The notes: generated from the letters alone by a model not told the origin. DNA of 64,000 nt from Actinomadura harenae (GCF_003696215.1 NZ_RFFG01000007.1:1-64000); one strand, 5' to 3'; positions 32,366 through 40,786 are shown, counted from the first letter of the stretch. Numbers and translations: made by a program.

Positions 32366-33955
32366 TTGAGCAAGCCTGTCGTCCTTGTCGCAGAAGAACT
32401 CTCCCCGGCCGGCCTCGCGGTCCTCGAGAACGACTTCGAGGTCCGCCACGTGGACGGCGCCGACCGCGCCGCGCTGCTCCCGGCCGTCGCCGACGTCGAC
32501 GCGCTGATCGTCCGCTCCGCCACCAAGGTCAACGCCGAGGTCTTCGAGCACGCCTCGAAGCTCCGCGTCGTCGCCCGCGCCGGCGTCGGCCTCGACAACG
32601 TCGACGTCGAGGCCGCCACCAAGGCGGGCGTCATGGTCGTGAACGCCCCGACCTCCAACATCGTCACCGCCGCCGAGCACGCGATCGCGCTGCTGCTCGC
32701 CATCGCCCGCAACGTCCCGCAGGGGCACGCGGCGCTGAAGCAGGGCGAGTGGAAGCGGTCCAAGTACACCGGCGTCGAGCTCCAGGGCAAGACCGTCGGC
32801 GTCCTCGGCCTCGGCCGGATCGGCGTCCTGGTCGCGCAGCGCCTCGCCGCGTTCGACATGAACGTGATCGCGTTCGACCCGTACGTGCAGGCCGCCCGCG
32901 CGGCGCAGCTCGGGGTGAGGCTGGTCACGCTGGACGAGCTGCTCGCCGAGTCCGACTTCGTCACCGTCCACCTGCCGAAGACGCCCGAGACGCTCGGGCT
33001 GATCGGCGACCGCGAGCTGCGCATGGTCAAGCCGTCCGTGCGGATCGTGAACGCGGCGCGCGGCGGCATCGTGGACGAGGGCGCGCTCGACCTGGCGCTC
33101 AAGGAGGGCCGGGTCACGGGCGCGGGCCTGGACGTGTTCTCCACCGAGCCCTGCACCGACAGCCCGCTGTTCGTGCACGACAACGTCGTGGCCACCCCGC
33201 ACCTCGGCGCGAGCACGCACGAGGCGCAGGAGAAGGCGGGCACGCAGGTCGCCCGCTCGGTGAAGCTGGCGCTGTCCGGCGAGTTCGTGCCGGACGCCGT
33301 GAACGTCCAGGGCGGCGCGGTCGCCGAGGACGTCAAGCCGGGCCTGCCGCTGGCCGAGAAGCTCGGCCGGATCTTCACCGCGCTCGCGGGCGGCGTCCCG
33401 GTGCGGCTGGACGTCGTGGTCCGCGGCGAGATCACCGGGCACGACGTGAAGGTGCTGGAGCTGGCCGCCCTCAAGGGCGTGTTCTCCGACGTGGTCGAGG
33501 AGTCGGTCACGTTCGTCAACGCGCCGCTGCTGGCCCGTGACCGGGGCGTGGAGGTGTCGCTCACCACGTCCGAGGACAGCCCGGACTGGCGCAACATCGT
33601 CCAGGTGCGCGGCACGATGGGCGACGGCGCGGTGATCTCGGTCTCCGGCACGATGACCGGGCCGAAGCACCACGAGCGGATCATCGAGATCAACGGCTAC
33701 GACATGGAGTTGCTGCCCACGGCGCACATGGCGTTCTTCTCCTACAGCGACCGCCCGGGCATCGTCGGCGTGGTCGGCAAGCTGCTCGGCGACGCGGGCG
33801 TCAACATCGCGGGCATGCAGGTCGGCCGGGACGTCAAGGGCGGCCGGGCGCTGATCGCGCTGACCGTGGACGAGGCGATTCCGGCGCAGCTGGTGGACGC
33901 CATCGCCGCCGAGGTCGGCGCCGACATGGGCCGCCGGGTCGACCTCGACTCCTGA
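32366..33955 (+). CDS. serA: D-3-phosphoglycerate dehydrogenase
   Basis: SerA (529 residues) oxidises 3-phosphoglycerate, the first step of serine synthesis. It is the long actinobacterial type with an extra intervening domain. The order is a substrate/NAD domain with GVLGLGRIG near residue 148, catalytic NAARGGIVDEGAL and ATPHLGASTHEAQ, an intervening (ASB) domain at about 320-450, and a C-terminal ACT domain (RPGIVGVVGKLLGDAGVNIAGMQ) that senses serine. The start is TTG 32366 (LSKPVVLVAEEL), after GAAGGA. In M. tuberculosis serA is followed directly by leuB; here 9 kb of other genes lie between them. Confidence 0.97.
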   Translation: MSKPVVLVAEELSPAGLAVLENDFEVRHVDGADRAALLPAVADVDALIVRSATKVNAEVFEHASKLRVVARAGVGLDNVDVEAATKAGVMVVNAPTSNIVTAAEHAIALLLAIARNVPQGHAALKQGEWKRSKYTGVELQGKTVGVLGLGRIGVLVAQRLAAFDMNVIAFDPYVQAARAAQLGVRLVTLDELLAESDFVTVHLPKTPETLGLIGDRELRMVKPSVRIVNAARGGIVDEGALDLALKEGRVTGAGLDVFSTEPCTDSPLFVHDNVVATPHLGASTHEAQEKAGTQVARSVKLALSGEFVPDAVNVQGGAVAEDVKPGLPLAEKLGRIFTALAGGVPVRLDVVVRGEITGHDVKVLELAALKGVFSDVVEESVTFVNAPLLARDRGVEVSLTTSEDSPDWRNIVQVRGTMGDGAVISVSGTMTGPKHHERIIEINGYDMELLPTAHMAFFSYSDRPGIVGVVGKLLGDAGVNIAGMQVGRDVKGGRALIALTVDEAIPAQLVDAIAAEVGADMGRRVDLDS

Positions 33956-33972
33956 GGCTCCGGATTCCGGGA

Positions 33973-34008
33973 CGGGCGGGTGGTGTCGACCACCCGCCCG
34001 TTCTTTTT
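33973..34008 (+). terminator. serA terminator
   Basis: Arms CGGGCGGGTGG (33973-33983) and CCACCCGCCCG (33990-34000) enclose a 6-base loop. TTCTTTTT follows. Confidence 0.93.
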
Positions 34009-34029
34009 GCCCAGTTCACCCCATATGTC

Positions 34030-34046
34030 GTCTCGGATGGTGAGAC
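34030..34046 (+). promoter_or_regulatory. Orphan copy of the ilvB/leuB/cimA operator
   Basis: GTCTC, GGATGGT, GAGAC matches the 17-bp palindrome found before ilvB, leuB and the citramalate synthase gene. A weak second right half, AAGAC, lies 20 bp further on. TAACGT at 34085-34090 could be a -10 box. No branched-chain gene follows, only a 30-residue frame at 34229. Confidence 0.55.
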
Positions 34047-34228
34047 GAAACGCCACCGGTCAAGACAAGTCGTCGATCCGGAGGTAACGTCACAAGGGAG
34101 CGAAAGCGGCGTTCCGCGGACATCCTCCGCTGCCGTGAGCGGGTTCCGACCGGACCCGGGGACGTGCGAACCACGGTCCCGAGCCCTCCCCGCATCCCAC
34201 ACCACCAGCGACGACCGGAGTTCCGTCA

Positions 34229-34320
34229 TGCCGTCTCAGACCATCGCCACGCTGTCCGACGACGCCGCCGAAGAGGCCAAGCGCGCCCTCCAGACGGCCC
34301 TGGACCGCCGCGGCCTCTGA
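34229..34320 (+). CDS. Small 30-residue protein of unknown function
   Basis: The frame from ATG 34229, with GGAG 7 bases upstream, gives 30 residues beginning MPSQTIATLSDD. The rest, AAEEAKRALQTALDRRGL, is likely one amphipathic helix. In-frame GTG starts extend it to 34135, but that part looks non-coding. It lies downstream of the orphan palindrome at 34030, in the place leuB occupies in mycobacteria. It could be a small regulator, a remnant or a chance frame. Confidence 0.4.
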
Positions 34321-34336
34321 CCCCGGCGGCCTGCCG

Positions 34337-35230
34337 CTACAGGGAGTCCAGCGCGAGGGCGAGGGCTCCGCGCAGGGCGGCGTCCGCGCCGAAATGGGCC
34401 GGTTCCAGCGCCGGAGGGAACGGCACGGCCCGGGCCAGCAGGTGCTCGACCCGGGAGACCAGGGCCGGTTCGGCGGCCATGCCGCCGCCGAGCACGATCC
34501 GCTCCGGATCGAGGATGATCGCCAGGTTGGCGACCGCCATGCCCAGGTCACCGAGCGCCCGGTCCCGCAGGACGCGCAGCTCCGAGGGCACGGACGGCCC
34601 GAACAGCTCGGGCGCGGTGACCTCCCGCCCGGTGAGCGCGGACGCGCGCCGCGCCAGCCCGCCGCCCGACACGTGCTCCTCCAGGGGCGCGCGTCCCGCG
34701 CCGTGGCCCGGCTCGCCGGGGGACCGCAGCAGGTAGCCGATCTCGCCCGCCGCGCCGTTCGCGCCGCGGACGAGGCGCCCGCCCGCGACGACGCCCGCGC
34801 CGAGGCCGGTCCCGAGGTTCACGTACAGGCCGGTGCCCGTCCCCGCGAGGCCGCCCCAGCGCAGCTCGGCGGCCGTCGCGGCGTTGACGTCGTTGTCGAG
34901 CCGGACGACGGGCGCCTCGAGCCCGTCGCGCAGCAGCCGGGGGAGCGGCAGCTCCTCCCAGCCCGGCACGTTCGGCGCGAGCAGCACCCGGTCGCCCCGG
35001 ACGACGCCGAACGTGGCGACACCGGCCGCGACCAGGGGACCCTCGTCCCGCTCGGTCTCGGCGGCGAGACGCCGCGCCGCCTCCAGGGCGCGTTCCAGGA
35101 CGACCGGCGCGCCGTCCCCGGCCCGGGTCGCCAGCCGGACGCTCCGGAGGACGGTCCCGTCCGGCGCGGCCGCCGCCATCGCGATCTTGGTGCCGCCGAA
35201 GTCGATCCCGAGGACGAACCCGGCGCTCAC
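34337..35230 (-). CDS. ROK-family sugar kinase (glucokinase-like)
   Basis: The 297-residue protein has the ROK kinase fold: LGIDFGGTKIAMA phosphate loop near residues 8-20, catalytic Asp in VRLDNDVNAATAAE, VNLGTGLGAGVV and the GEIGYLL segment. The usual CxCGxxGCxE zinc motif is replaced by APLEEHVSGGG, so zinc binding is not conserved. It phosphorylates a hexose or pentose; which one is not clear. It starts with GTG and overlaps the permease stop by 4 bases. It is the last gene of the sugar ABC operon. Confidence 0.9.
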   Translation of the reverse strand: MSAGFVLGIDFGGTKIAMAAAAPDGTVLRSVRLATRAGDGAPVVLERALEAARRLAAETERDEGPLVAAGVATFGVVRGDRVLLAPNVPGWEELPLPRLLRDGLEAPVVRLDNDVNAATAAELRWGGLAGTGTGLYVNLGTGLGAGVVAGGRLVRGANGAAGEIGYLLRSPGEPGHGAGRAPLEEHVSGGGLARRASALTGREVTAPELFGPSVPSELRVLRDRALGDLGMAVANLAIILDPERIVLGGGMAAEPALVSRVEHLLARAVPFPPALEPAHFGADAALRGALALALDSL

Positions 35231-36411
35231 CGGCGGCCGCCGCGCGCGGCCGAGTCGATCGCGACGGCGAGCGCCAGGACCCCGGCCGTCACCATGAACC
35301 GGACCGAGGAGTCCACGTTGAGCAGCAGCATCCCGTTCGCGACGGACTGGATGACGAGGATGCCGAGCAGCGCGGCGTAGGCCCGTCCGCGCCCGCCGAA
35401 CAGGCTCGTCCCGCCGATGACGGCCGCGGCGATCGCGTTCAGCAGGATGTCGCTACCGCCCGAGCTCTGGTTCACCGCCGACAGGCGGCTCGCCGCGAGG
35501 ATCCCGCCCGCCCCGGCCAGCACCGACGACCCGGCGAAGACCAGCAGGCGGACGCGCGTCACCGCGATCCCCGCGCGCCGCGCCGCCTCGGCGTTCCCGC
35601 CGACCGCGTAGACCCAGCGTCCGGGCAGGGTGAGCCGCAGCGCCAGGTCCAGCAGGACGACCAGCCCGCCGAAGACCACCAGCGTCAGCGGGACGCCCCG
35701 GTCGCCGGACATGACCGCGACGGCCGCCGCGAGCACCGCCACCAGCGCGCCCGTGCGCAGCGCGAGCGGGACCGGGCCGGACACCGGCAGTCCCGTCCGC
35801 GTCCTCGCCCGGCGGACGAGCAGCCCCGCGACCAGGGACGCCGCGCCCGCCGCGACCACGATCGCCCAGCTCAGCCAGGCGGGCAGCCAGGTGTCGCTCA
35901 GCGTGGAGACCGGGCCGTCGAACGGGAGGTTGATCGTCCCGTCGCGGCCGAGCAGGTACAGCATGAGGCCCTGCCAGCCGATCAGCCCGGCGAGCGTGAC
36001 CACGAACGACGGCATCCGCAGGACGGTGAACATCAGCCCGTGCGCGAGCCCGACCAGCGCGGCCGTGCCGAGCGCGAGCAGCACCGCGAGCCCGGACGGC
36101 ACGTGCTCGTGGACGTTCAGCACCGTCATCACCACGGCCGTCAGCCCGCTCACCGACCCGGCCGACAGGTCGATCTCGCCGAGCAGCAGCACCAGGACGA
36201 TCCCGAGCGCGATGGTGCCGGTCGCGGCCATCTGGAGCGCGAGGTTGGTGAGGTTCTCGCTGGACAGGAAGTGGCCGTTCAGCGAGCCGAACACGACGGC
36301 GATCAGCGCGAGCCCGGCGACGACGGGCAGCGCCCCGGGATCGTTCCCGGACGGCCGCGGCAGCCGGAGCCGCCGGTCGCCGAGTCCGGGCAGGTCGAGT
36401 GACGGGTTCAC
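35227..36411 (-). CDS. Sugar ABC transporter permease (XylH/RbsC-like)
   Basis: The 394-residue integral membrane protein has about 10 helices. It carries the CUT2 family signature GEIDLSAGSVSGL and a C-terminal NAIAAAVIGGTSLFGGRG. A mid-protein segment (about 190-240) with extra helices is typical of XylH-like permeases. It would form a homodimeric pore with the ATPase and xylose-type binding protein encoded upstream. The GTG start at 36411 follows a 17-bp tandem repeat that separates it from the ATPase gene. Confidence 0.93.
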   Translation of the reverse strand: MNPSLDLPGLGDRRLRLPRPSGNDPGALPVVAGLALIAVVFGSLNGHFLSSENLTNLALQMAATGTIALGIVLVLLLGEIDLSAGSVSGLTAVVMTVLNVHEHVPSGLAVLLALGTAALVGLAHGLMFTVLRMPSFVVTLAGLIGWQGLMLYLLGRDGTINLPFDGPVSTLSDTWLPAWLSWAIVVAAGAASLVAGLLVRRARTRTGLPVSGPVPLALRTGALVAVLAAAVAVMSGDRGVPLTLVVFGGLVVLLDLALRLTLPGRWVYAVGGNAEAARRAGIAVTRVRLLVFAGSSVLAGAGGILAASRLSAVNQSSGGSDILLNAIAAAVIGGTSLFGGRGRAYAALLGILVIQSVANGMLLLNVDSSVRFMVTAGVLALAVAIDSAARGGRR

Positions 36412-36423
36412 GTCTGCTCCTCT

Positions 36424-36474
36424 GTCCTGGTCACGGGGCTGTCCTGGTCACGCGGCCCTCCTGGTCACGCGGCG
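36424..36474 (-). repeat. Three 17-bp tandem repeats over the ABC ATPase stop codon
   Basis: Units lie at 36424-36440, 36441-36457 and 36458-36474 with core TCCTGGTCACGCGGC. The unit at 36458 contains the real stop codon of the ATPase gene (36465-36467). The other two carry the same TGA outside the coding frame. Confidence 0.9.
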
Positions 36475-37202
36475 GCCTCGGCCCCGGTGATGGCGGCGAC
36501 GACGGTCTCGGTCGAGGTGTCCGCGGTGCGGAAGACGCCCGCGTCGCGGCCCAGGCGCAGAACGGCGATGCGGTCGCTGACGGCCCGGACGTCCGCGAGG
36601 TTGTGCGAGATGACCAGGACGGCGAGCCCGCGGTCGCGCAGCCGGCGGATCAGCGCCAGGACCTGCGCGGTCTGCTCGACGCCGAGCGCGGCGGTCGGCT
36701 CGTCCAGCAGGACGGCGCGGGGCTCGCCGAGCAGCGCGCGGGCGATCGCGACGGACTGCCGCTGGCCTCCCGACAGGGACGCGACCGGGGTGCGCAGGTC
36801 CGGGATCCGGACGTCCAGGGACGCCAGCAGGTCGCGCGCGGTGCGCTCCATCCGCAGCGAGCGCAGCAGCGTCCAGCGGTGCGGCTCCGCGCCGAGGAAC
36901 AGGTTCGCGACGACGTCGAGGTTCTCGCAGAGCCCGAGGTCCTGGTGGACGGTCGCGATCCCGAGCGCGCGGGCGTCGTGCGGCCGGACGATCCGGACCG
37001 GCTCGCCCCCGAGGACGATCCGCCCGGCGTCCGGCGTCACGACCCCGGACAGGATCTTGACCAGCGTGGACTTGCCCGCGCCGTTGTCGCCGACGAGCGC
37101 GGTCACCTCCCCGGCGCCCAGGTCGAGCGTCACGCCGTCCAGGGCCCGGACGGCCCCGAAGGACCGCCCGACCCCCTGGGCCGACAGGACGGGCGCGGTC
37201 AC
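36465..37202 (-). CDS. Sugar ABC transporter ATP-binding protein, single-domain
   Basis: The 245-residue ATPase has Walker A GDNGAGKST, signature LSGGQRQ, Walker B AVLLDEPTAAL and the switch His in VISHNLAD. CUT2 ATPases such as XylG and RbsA are normally about 500 residues with two fused ABC domains. This one has a single domain and would act as a homodimer. The GTG start at 37202 overlaps the stop of the binding-protein gene. Confidence 0.93.
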   Translation of the reverse strand: MTAPVLSAQGVGRSFGAVRALDGVTLDLGAGEVTALVGDNGAGKSTLVKILSGVVTPDAGRIVLGGEPVRIVRPHDARALGIATVHQDLGLCENLDVVANLFLGAEPHRWTLLRSLRMERTARDLLASLDVRIPDLRTPVASLSGGQRQSVAIARALLGEPRAVLLDEPTAALGVEQTAQVLALIRRLRDRGLAVLVISHNLADVRAVSDRIAVLRLGRDAGVFRTADTSTETVVAAITGAEAAA

Positions 37203-38296
37203 TGGAGCCCCGCGTTCTTGCAGGTGGCGGCGTTGCCGGAGCAGAGTTGGGAGACGGTGTAGAAGCCGTCCTTGAGGATCGTGTCCTTGACCTTGTCGCG
37301 GGTGACGGCCGTCGGGGCGAGCAGGAACGCCGGGACCTCGCCCGAGCCGTTGGACACCTTCGCCGGCGCGGCGGGCTTCTCCCCGCGCGCCAGCGCGACG
37401 GCGAGTTCGGCCGACTTGTACGCCTGCGCCTTGATGTTCAGGTAGACGGTCATGTACTGGTCGCCGGAGAGGATCCGCTGGACGGCCGTCAGCTCGGCGT
37501 CCTGCCCGGTGACCGGGAGGAGCGGACGGTATCCGGCGCGGCGCATCGCGGTGATCGCGCCGCCCGCCATGCCGTCGTTCGCCGACAGCACGCCGATGAT
37601 CGAGTCGCGGCCGAGCGCGGTGATGGACTGCTCCATCTCCTGCTGCGCCTTGTCGGGGCTCCAGTCGGGCGTGTCGAACTCGCGGCCGATCGGGACCCTG
37701 CCGTCCAGGACGCTGTGCGCGCCCTTCTTGTAGTCGGCGGAGCTGGGGTCGGTGGGCGAGCCGTTCAGCATGACGACGCGTCCCTTGCCGAGGGTGTGCC
37801 GGGCGTTCAGGGCGTCCAGGAGCGCCTGGCCCTGCATCCGGCCGACGCGGACGTTGTCGAACGAGACGTAGTAGGCGTAGTTCACGCCCGTGATGAGCCG
37901 GTCGTAGGCGATGACCGGGACGTGCCGCCGTCCGGCCTCGTTGACCTGCGGCGCGACGGCCTTGGCGTCCACGGCGTCGAGGGCGATCACCTTCGCGCCC
38001 CGGGTGAGCGCGGACTCGACCTGGTTCTGCTGCTTGGCGGGGTCCTGGTCGGCGTTGGCGTAGATGACGGAGCAGCGCGGGCACAGCTGCTTCACGCGCT
38101 GCTCGAACAGCGGGTGGTCGAACGCCTCGTACCGGGTGGTCTTGGACTCGGGCAGCAGGAGCGCGATGGTCGCCGAGTCGTGGGAGGACGTGCCCTTGCC
38201 GCCTCCGCCCCCGCCTCCGCAGGCGGTGAGGGCGAGGAGGAGGATCGCCGCCGAAGCGGCGGTTCGTGGGAATCGCAACCGGGTCGTGGAGTGCAT
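37199..38296 (-). CDS. Xylose-type periplasmic-binding lipoprotein of a sugar ABC transporter
   Basis: The 365-residue protein has a lipoprotein signal with LLALTAC at about residues 20-26 and a poly-Gly linker. The mature part is a type 1 periplasmic-binding fold like XylF: EQRVKQLCPRCSVIYANADQD, ALDAVDAKAVAPQVNEA, VPVIAYDRLI, YYVSFDNVRVGRMQG, MLNGSPTDPSSADYKKGA and GVLSANDGMAGGAI. It captures a pentose or similar sugar. It is the first gene of the operon and is divergent from the ROK repressor. Confidence 0.93.
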   Translation of the reverse strand: MHSTTRLRFPRTAASAAILLLALTACGGGGGGGKGTSSHDSATIALLLPESKTTRYEAFDHPLFEQRVKQLCPRCSVIYANADQDPAKQQNQVESALTRGAKVIALDAVDAKAVAPQVNEAGRRHVPVIAYDRLITGVNYAYYVSFDNVRVGRMQGQALLDALNARHTLGKGRVVMLNGSPTDPSSADYKKGAHSVLDGRVPIGREFDTPDWSPDKAQQEMEQSITALGRDSIIGVLSANDGMAGGAITAMRRAGYRPLLPVTGQDAELTAVQRILSGDQYMTVYLNIKAQAYKSAELAVALARGEKPAAPAKVSNGSGEVPAFLLAPTAVTRDKVKDTILKDGFYTVSQLCSGNAATCKNAGLQ

Positions 38297-38336
38297 GCAC
38301 GCACCGCCTTCGGGTCGGCTCGCCGTTGAGTTGAAA

Positions 38337-38355
38337 GTAAGAGAGGCTTCCTAAC
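38337..38355. promoter_or_regulatory. Possible ROK repressor operator
   Basis: In the short, AT-richer divergent gap, GTAAGAG-AGGCT-TCCTAAC is an imperfect inverted repeat with arms GTAAG and CTAAC. It is the only such element between the binding-protein and repressor genes. Assignment to the ROK protein rests on position. Confidence 0.4.
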
Positions 38356-38429
38356 AAAACAAGGGCATGCGACGATCCGGTTCGGGGACGCGGTGGACAC
38401 CCGCGGACGCAGTGTTGGGGGGACCAGGG

Positions 38430-39647
38430 GTGACGGCGGCGATCGGCAGGCCGGTGGCCAGCACCACCAGTGTGCTGAGGGTGATGAACGAGCGGGCGGT
38501 GTACGAGCGGATCCGGGAGCTCGGCCCGGTGTCCCGCCCCGAGGTGGCGCGCGAGACGGGACTGTCGAAGCCGACCGTGTCGCTCGCGCTGGCCGACCTG
38601 GAGCGCGCCGGGCTCGTCCGCACGGTCGGGCACCGGACGGGCCACGCCGGACGCGCCGCGATGCTGTACGAGATCCACCCCGACGCGGGACGCGCCGTCG
38701 GCATCGACGTCGGCCGCGAGTGGGTCCGCGCGGCGCTCTGCGGCCTCGACGGAAAGGTGCTGGTCAGGCGGGACGTCCGGTCGCGGGCGGGCGGTCCCGG
38801 CGAGCTGACCGACCAGCTGGTGGCCCTCGTGGACGAGCTCGCCGCCGAGGCCGGATGCGCGCCCGCCGACCTGACGCACATCGTGATCGGAACCCCCGGC
38901 GTCCACGACACCGGGGAGCACCGGCTGCGCCTCGCGCCCAACCTGCCCGGCTGGGACGTTCCGGGCGTCACCCGCGACCTCGTCGGACGCCTGCCCGCGC
39001 CCGTCCTCGTCGAGAACGACATCGCCCTCGCCGCCCTCGGCGAGCAGGCCCACGGGCTCGGACGCGGCGTCCCCGACTTCGTGTTCCTCTCCGTCGGGAC
39101 GGGCCTCGGCATGGGGATCGTCCTGAATGGCGAGCTCTTCCGGGGCGCGCGCGGAGCCGCGGGCGAGATCGCTTTCCTGCCGCTCGTCGAGACCGACCCG
39201 CTCACCCGCGCGCCCGGGGCGCGGCGGCACGGCATGCTGGAGAGCGTGCTGTCGGCCGCGGGTCTCGTCGCCACGGCCCGGCGTCTCGGCATGCCGGGCC
39301 GGCTGACGACGGCCGGGGTGTACGACGCGGCCCGCGCGGGCGACCCGCTCGCGGCCGAGGCCGTCCGGTACGAGGCGGGGAACGTCTGCCGCGCCCTGGC
39401 CAGCGTGATCGCCGTCCTGGACCCGCGCCTGGTGGTGATCGGCGGCGGCCTCGTCCGGCACGGTCAGGACGTCCTGCTGGACGCCGTCCGCGAGCGGCTC
39501 GCCGACATGACCCCCCTCGACCCGCCCCCCGTCGAGCCGTCCGCCCTGGGAGCGGACGCCACCGTCCTCGGCGCCCTCGCGATCGGAGTCACCACGGCCA
39601 TGGACATCGTCTTCCACCGCACCGTCGCGGAACCGGCGGTCGGCTGA
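38430..39647 (+). CDS. ROK-family transcriptional repressor (XylR/NagC-like)
   Basis: The 405-residue protein has an N-terminal winged helix (VYERIRELGPVSRPEVARET, then GLSKPTVSLALADLERAGLV) and a C-terminal ROK sugar-binding domain (GIDVGREWVRAA, VIGTPGVHDTG, VENDIALAALGEQ, SVGTGLGMGIVL). It probably represses the divergent sugar ABC operon and responds to its sugar. The GTG at 38430 has GGGGGGA 8 bases upstream; the frame is open to 38367. Its stop overlaps the next start (TGATG). Confidence 0.9.
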   Translation: MTAAIGRPVASTTSVLRVMNERAVYERIRELGPVSRPEVARETGLSKPTVSLALADLERAGLVRTVGHRTGHAGRAAMLYEIHPDAGRAVGIDVGREWVRAALCGLDGKVLVRRDVRSRAGGPGELTDQLVALVDELAAEAGCAPADLTHIVIGTPGVHDTGEHRLRLAPNLPGWDVPGVTRDLVGRLPAPVLVENDIALAALGEQAHGLGRGVPDFVFLSVGTGLGMGIVLNGELFRGARGAAGEIAFLPLVETDPLTRAPGARRHGMLESVLSAAGLVATARRLGMPGRLTTAGVYDAARAGDPLAAEAVRYEAGNVCRALASVIAVLDPRLVVIGGGLVRHGQDVLLDAVRERLADMTPLDPPPVEPSALGADATVLGALAIGVTTAMDIVFHRTVAEPAVG

Positions 39648-40324
39648 TGCGCGACGTCAAGGAGGCCCTCCGCCGCGCCGCCGGCCTCGGCCCGTACTTC
39701 GCCGTCTCGACCGACCCGGACGAGGAGGTCGACCTGACCTGGCGTCCCCTCCCCGAAACCGACCCCGAGCGCCTGGACGGCCTCATCGACCAGTACGCCC
39801 AGCGCCTCGGGACAGGGGACCGGCGCGTCGCCGCGAGCATCCTGTTCCAGGGCATCGCGTCCCGCCTCTGGTCCCCGGTCGTCGTGGCGGGCGCTCTCGG
39901 CGTCGTCCCCGACCTGGCGTCCCTGCACTGGCGCTGGGCCCCGGGCGCGCCCATCGCGCTATGGCTGGCCGCCCCGACCGGCCTGCCCGCGACCCCGGCC
40001 AACGCGTTCGAGACCGTCGTGGACGGCCAGCTCCGCCCGCTGCGCGACACGATGCTGAAGGTCGCCAAGCTCGCGGACGGCCTGATCTGGGGAAACGCCG
40101 CGTCCGCCCTGTCCGGGACCCTCTACGCGGCCCGCATGGCGCCCGACCTGGCCCCGACCCTGACCCCGTTCGTCCAGGCCCTCCTGACGCGCCCGCCCTT
40201 CGACACCGCGGGAGAGTTCACCCGGTACGGCTACGTCCGCCGAAGCTGCTGCCTGTACTACAAGGTCCCACCCGGCGGCGAAATGTGCGGCGACTGCGCC
40301 CTCCTGGACCGCCGGTCTGTCTGA
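39647..40324 (+). CDS. FhuF-like (2Fe-2S) iron-reductase family protein
   Basis: The 225-residue protein ends with the FhuF C-terminal motif CCLYYKVPPGGEMCGDC, four cysteines of a C-C-x10-C-x2-C pattern that binds a 2Fe-2S cluster. The N-terminal 180 residues match the FhuF-like helical domain (ASILFQGIASRLWSPVV). The family reduces ferric siderophores in the cytoplasm. The start overlaps the stop of the ROK repressor gene, so it is co-translated with a sugar regulator and not placed among siderophore genes. Confidence 0.9.
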   Translation: MRDVKEALRRAAGLGPYFAVSTDPDEEVDLTWRPLPETDPERLDGLIDQYAQRLGTGDRRVAASILFQGIASRLWSPVVVAGALGVVPDLASLHWRWAPGAPIALWLAAPTGLPATPANAFETVVDGQLRPLRDTMLKVAKLADGLIWGNAASALSGTLYAARMAPDLAPTLTPFVQALLTRPPFDTAGEFTRYGYVRRSCCLYYKVPPGGEMCGDCALLDRRSV

Positions 40325-40332
40325 GTCGCCGT

Positions 40333-40401
40333 TCAGTCCCCGGCCGGGACACTGCTCAGTCCCTTGCGGGGACGCGGCTCAGTCCCTTGCGGGGACGCGG
40401 C
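40333..40401 (-). repeat. Three 23-bp tandem repeats over the MerR stop codon
   Basis: Units start at 40333, 40356 and 40379. The last two are identical (TCAGTCCCTTGCGGGGACGC and on), and the first has diverged. On the minus strand each unit ends in the codon for Asp and the TGA, so the gene's C-terminal RVPARD-stop is duplicated behind it. Confidence 0.93.
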
Positions 40402-40777
40402 CAATGGCCCGCCTGAAGTCGGGGCATTCGACGACCGGGTCGTGTTCGCAGACCGCCGCGTGACGGAGGCTGTCGCGGAGGCGGGTGAGCTGCGCGATCT
40501 GGTCGTCCAGCGAATCGGCCTTCGCCGTCAGGCGCTCGCGCATGCCGTCCCCCGGACGGGCCGTCAGGAAGCTCGCGACCTCGGCGATCGAGAACCCGGC
40601 GCTGCGCGCGCACTTGATCACCCCGAGGCGTTCCAGCACCACGGGACGGTACGCGCGCCGGTGCCCGTTGCGTCCGGCGGGCTCGATCAGGCCCTTGGAC
40701 TCGTAGAACCGGAGCGCGGACGGCGCGAGGCCGGAGAGCCGCGCGACCTCGCCGATGTCCAGCAGTGCCTCGTTCAC
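40379..40777 (-). CDS. MerR-family transcriptional regulator
   Basis: The 132-residue protein has the MerR DNA-binding domain (DIGEVARLSGLAPSALRFYE, then SKGLIEPAGRNGHRRAY), a coiled-coil dimerisation helix, and a short C-terminus with two cysteines (VCEHDPVVECPDF). The SoxR-type four-Cys cluster is absent. The GTG at 40777 follows AAGGGAG. It is divergent from a lactonase-like gene, and a perfect palindrome lies between them. MerR proteins usually activate from such sites. The C-terminal end is part of a tandem repeat. Confidence 0.9.
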   Translation of the reverse strand: MNEALLDIGEVARLSGLAPSALRFYESKGLIEPAGRNGHRRAYRPVVLERLGVIKCARSAGFSIAEVASFLTARPGDGMRERLTAKADSLDDQIAQLTRLRDSLRHAAVCEHDPVVECPDFRRAIGRVPARD

Positions 40778-40786
40778 GGAACTCCC

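Noticed and set aside
40379..40777. SoxR identity for the MerR protein next to the lactonase gene
   Set aside because: The C-terminus has only two cysteines and lacks the SoxR 2Fe-2S cluster motif, although the palindrome is of general MerR style.
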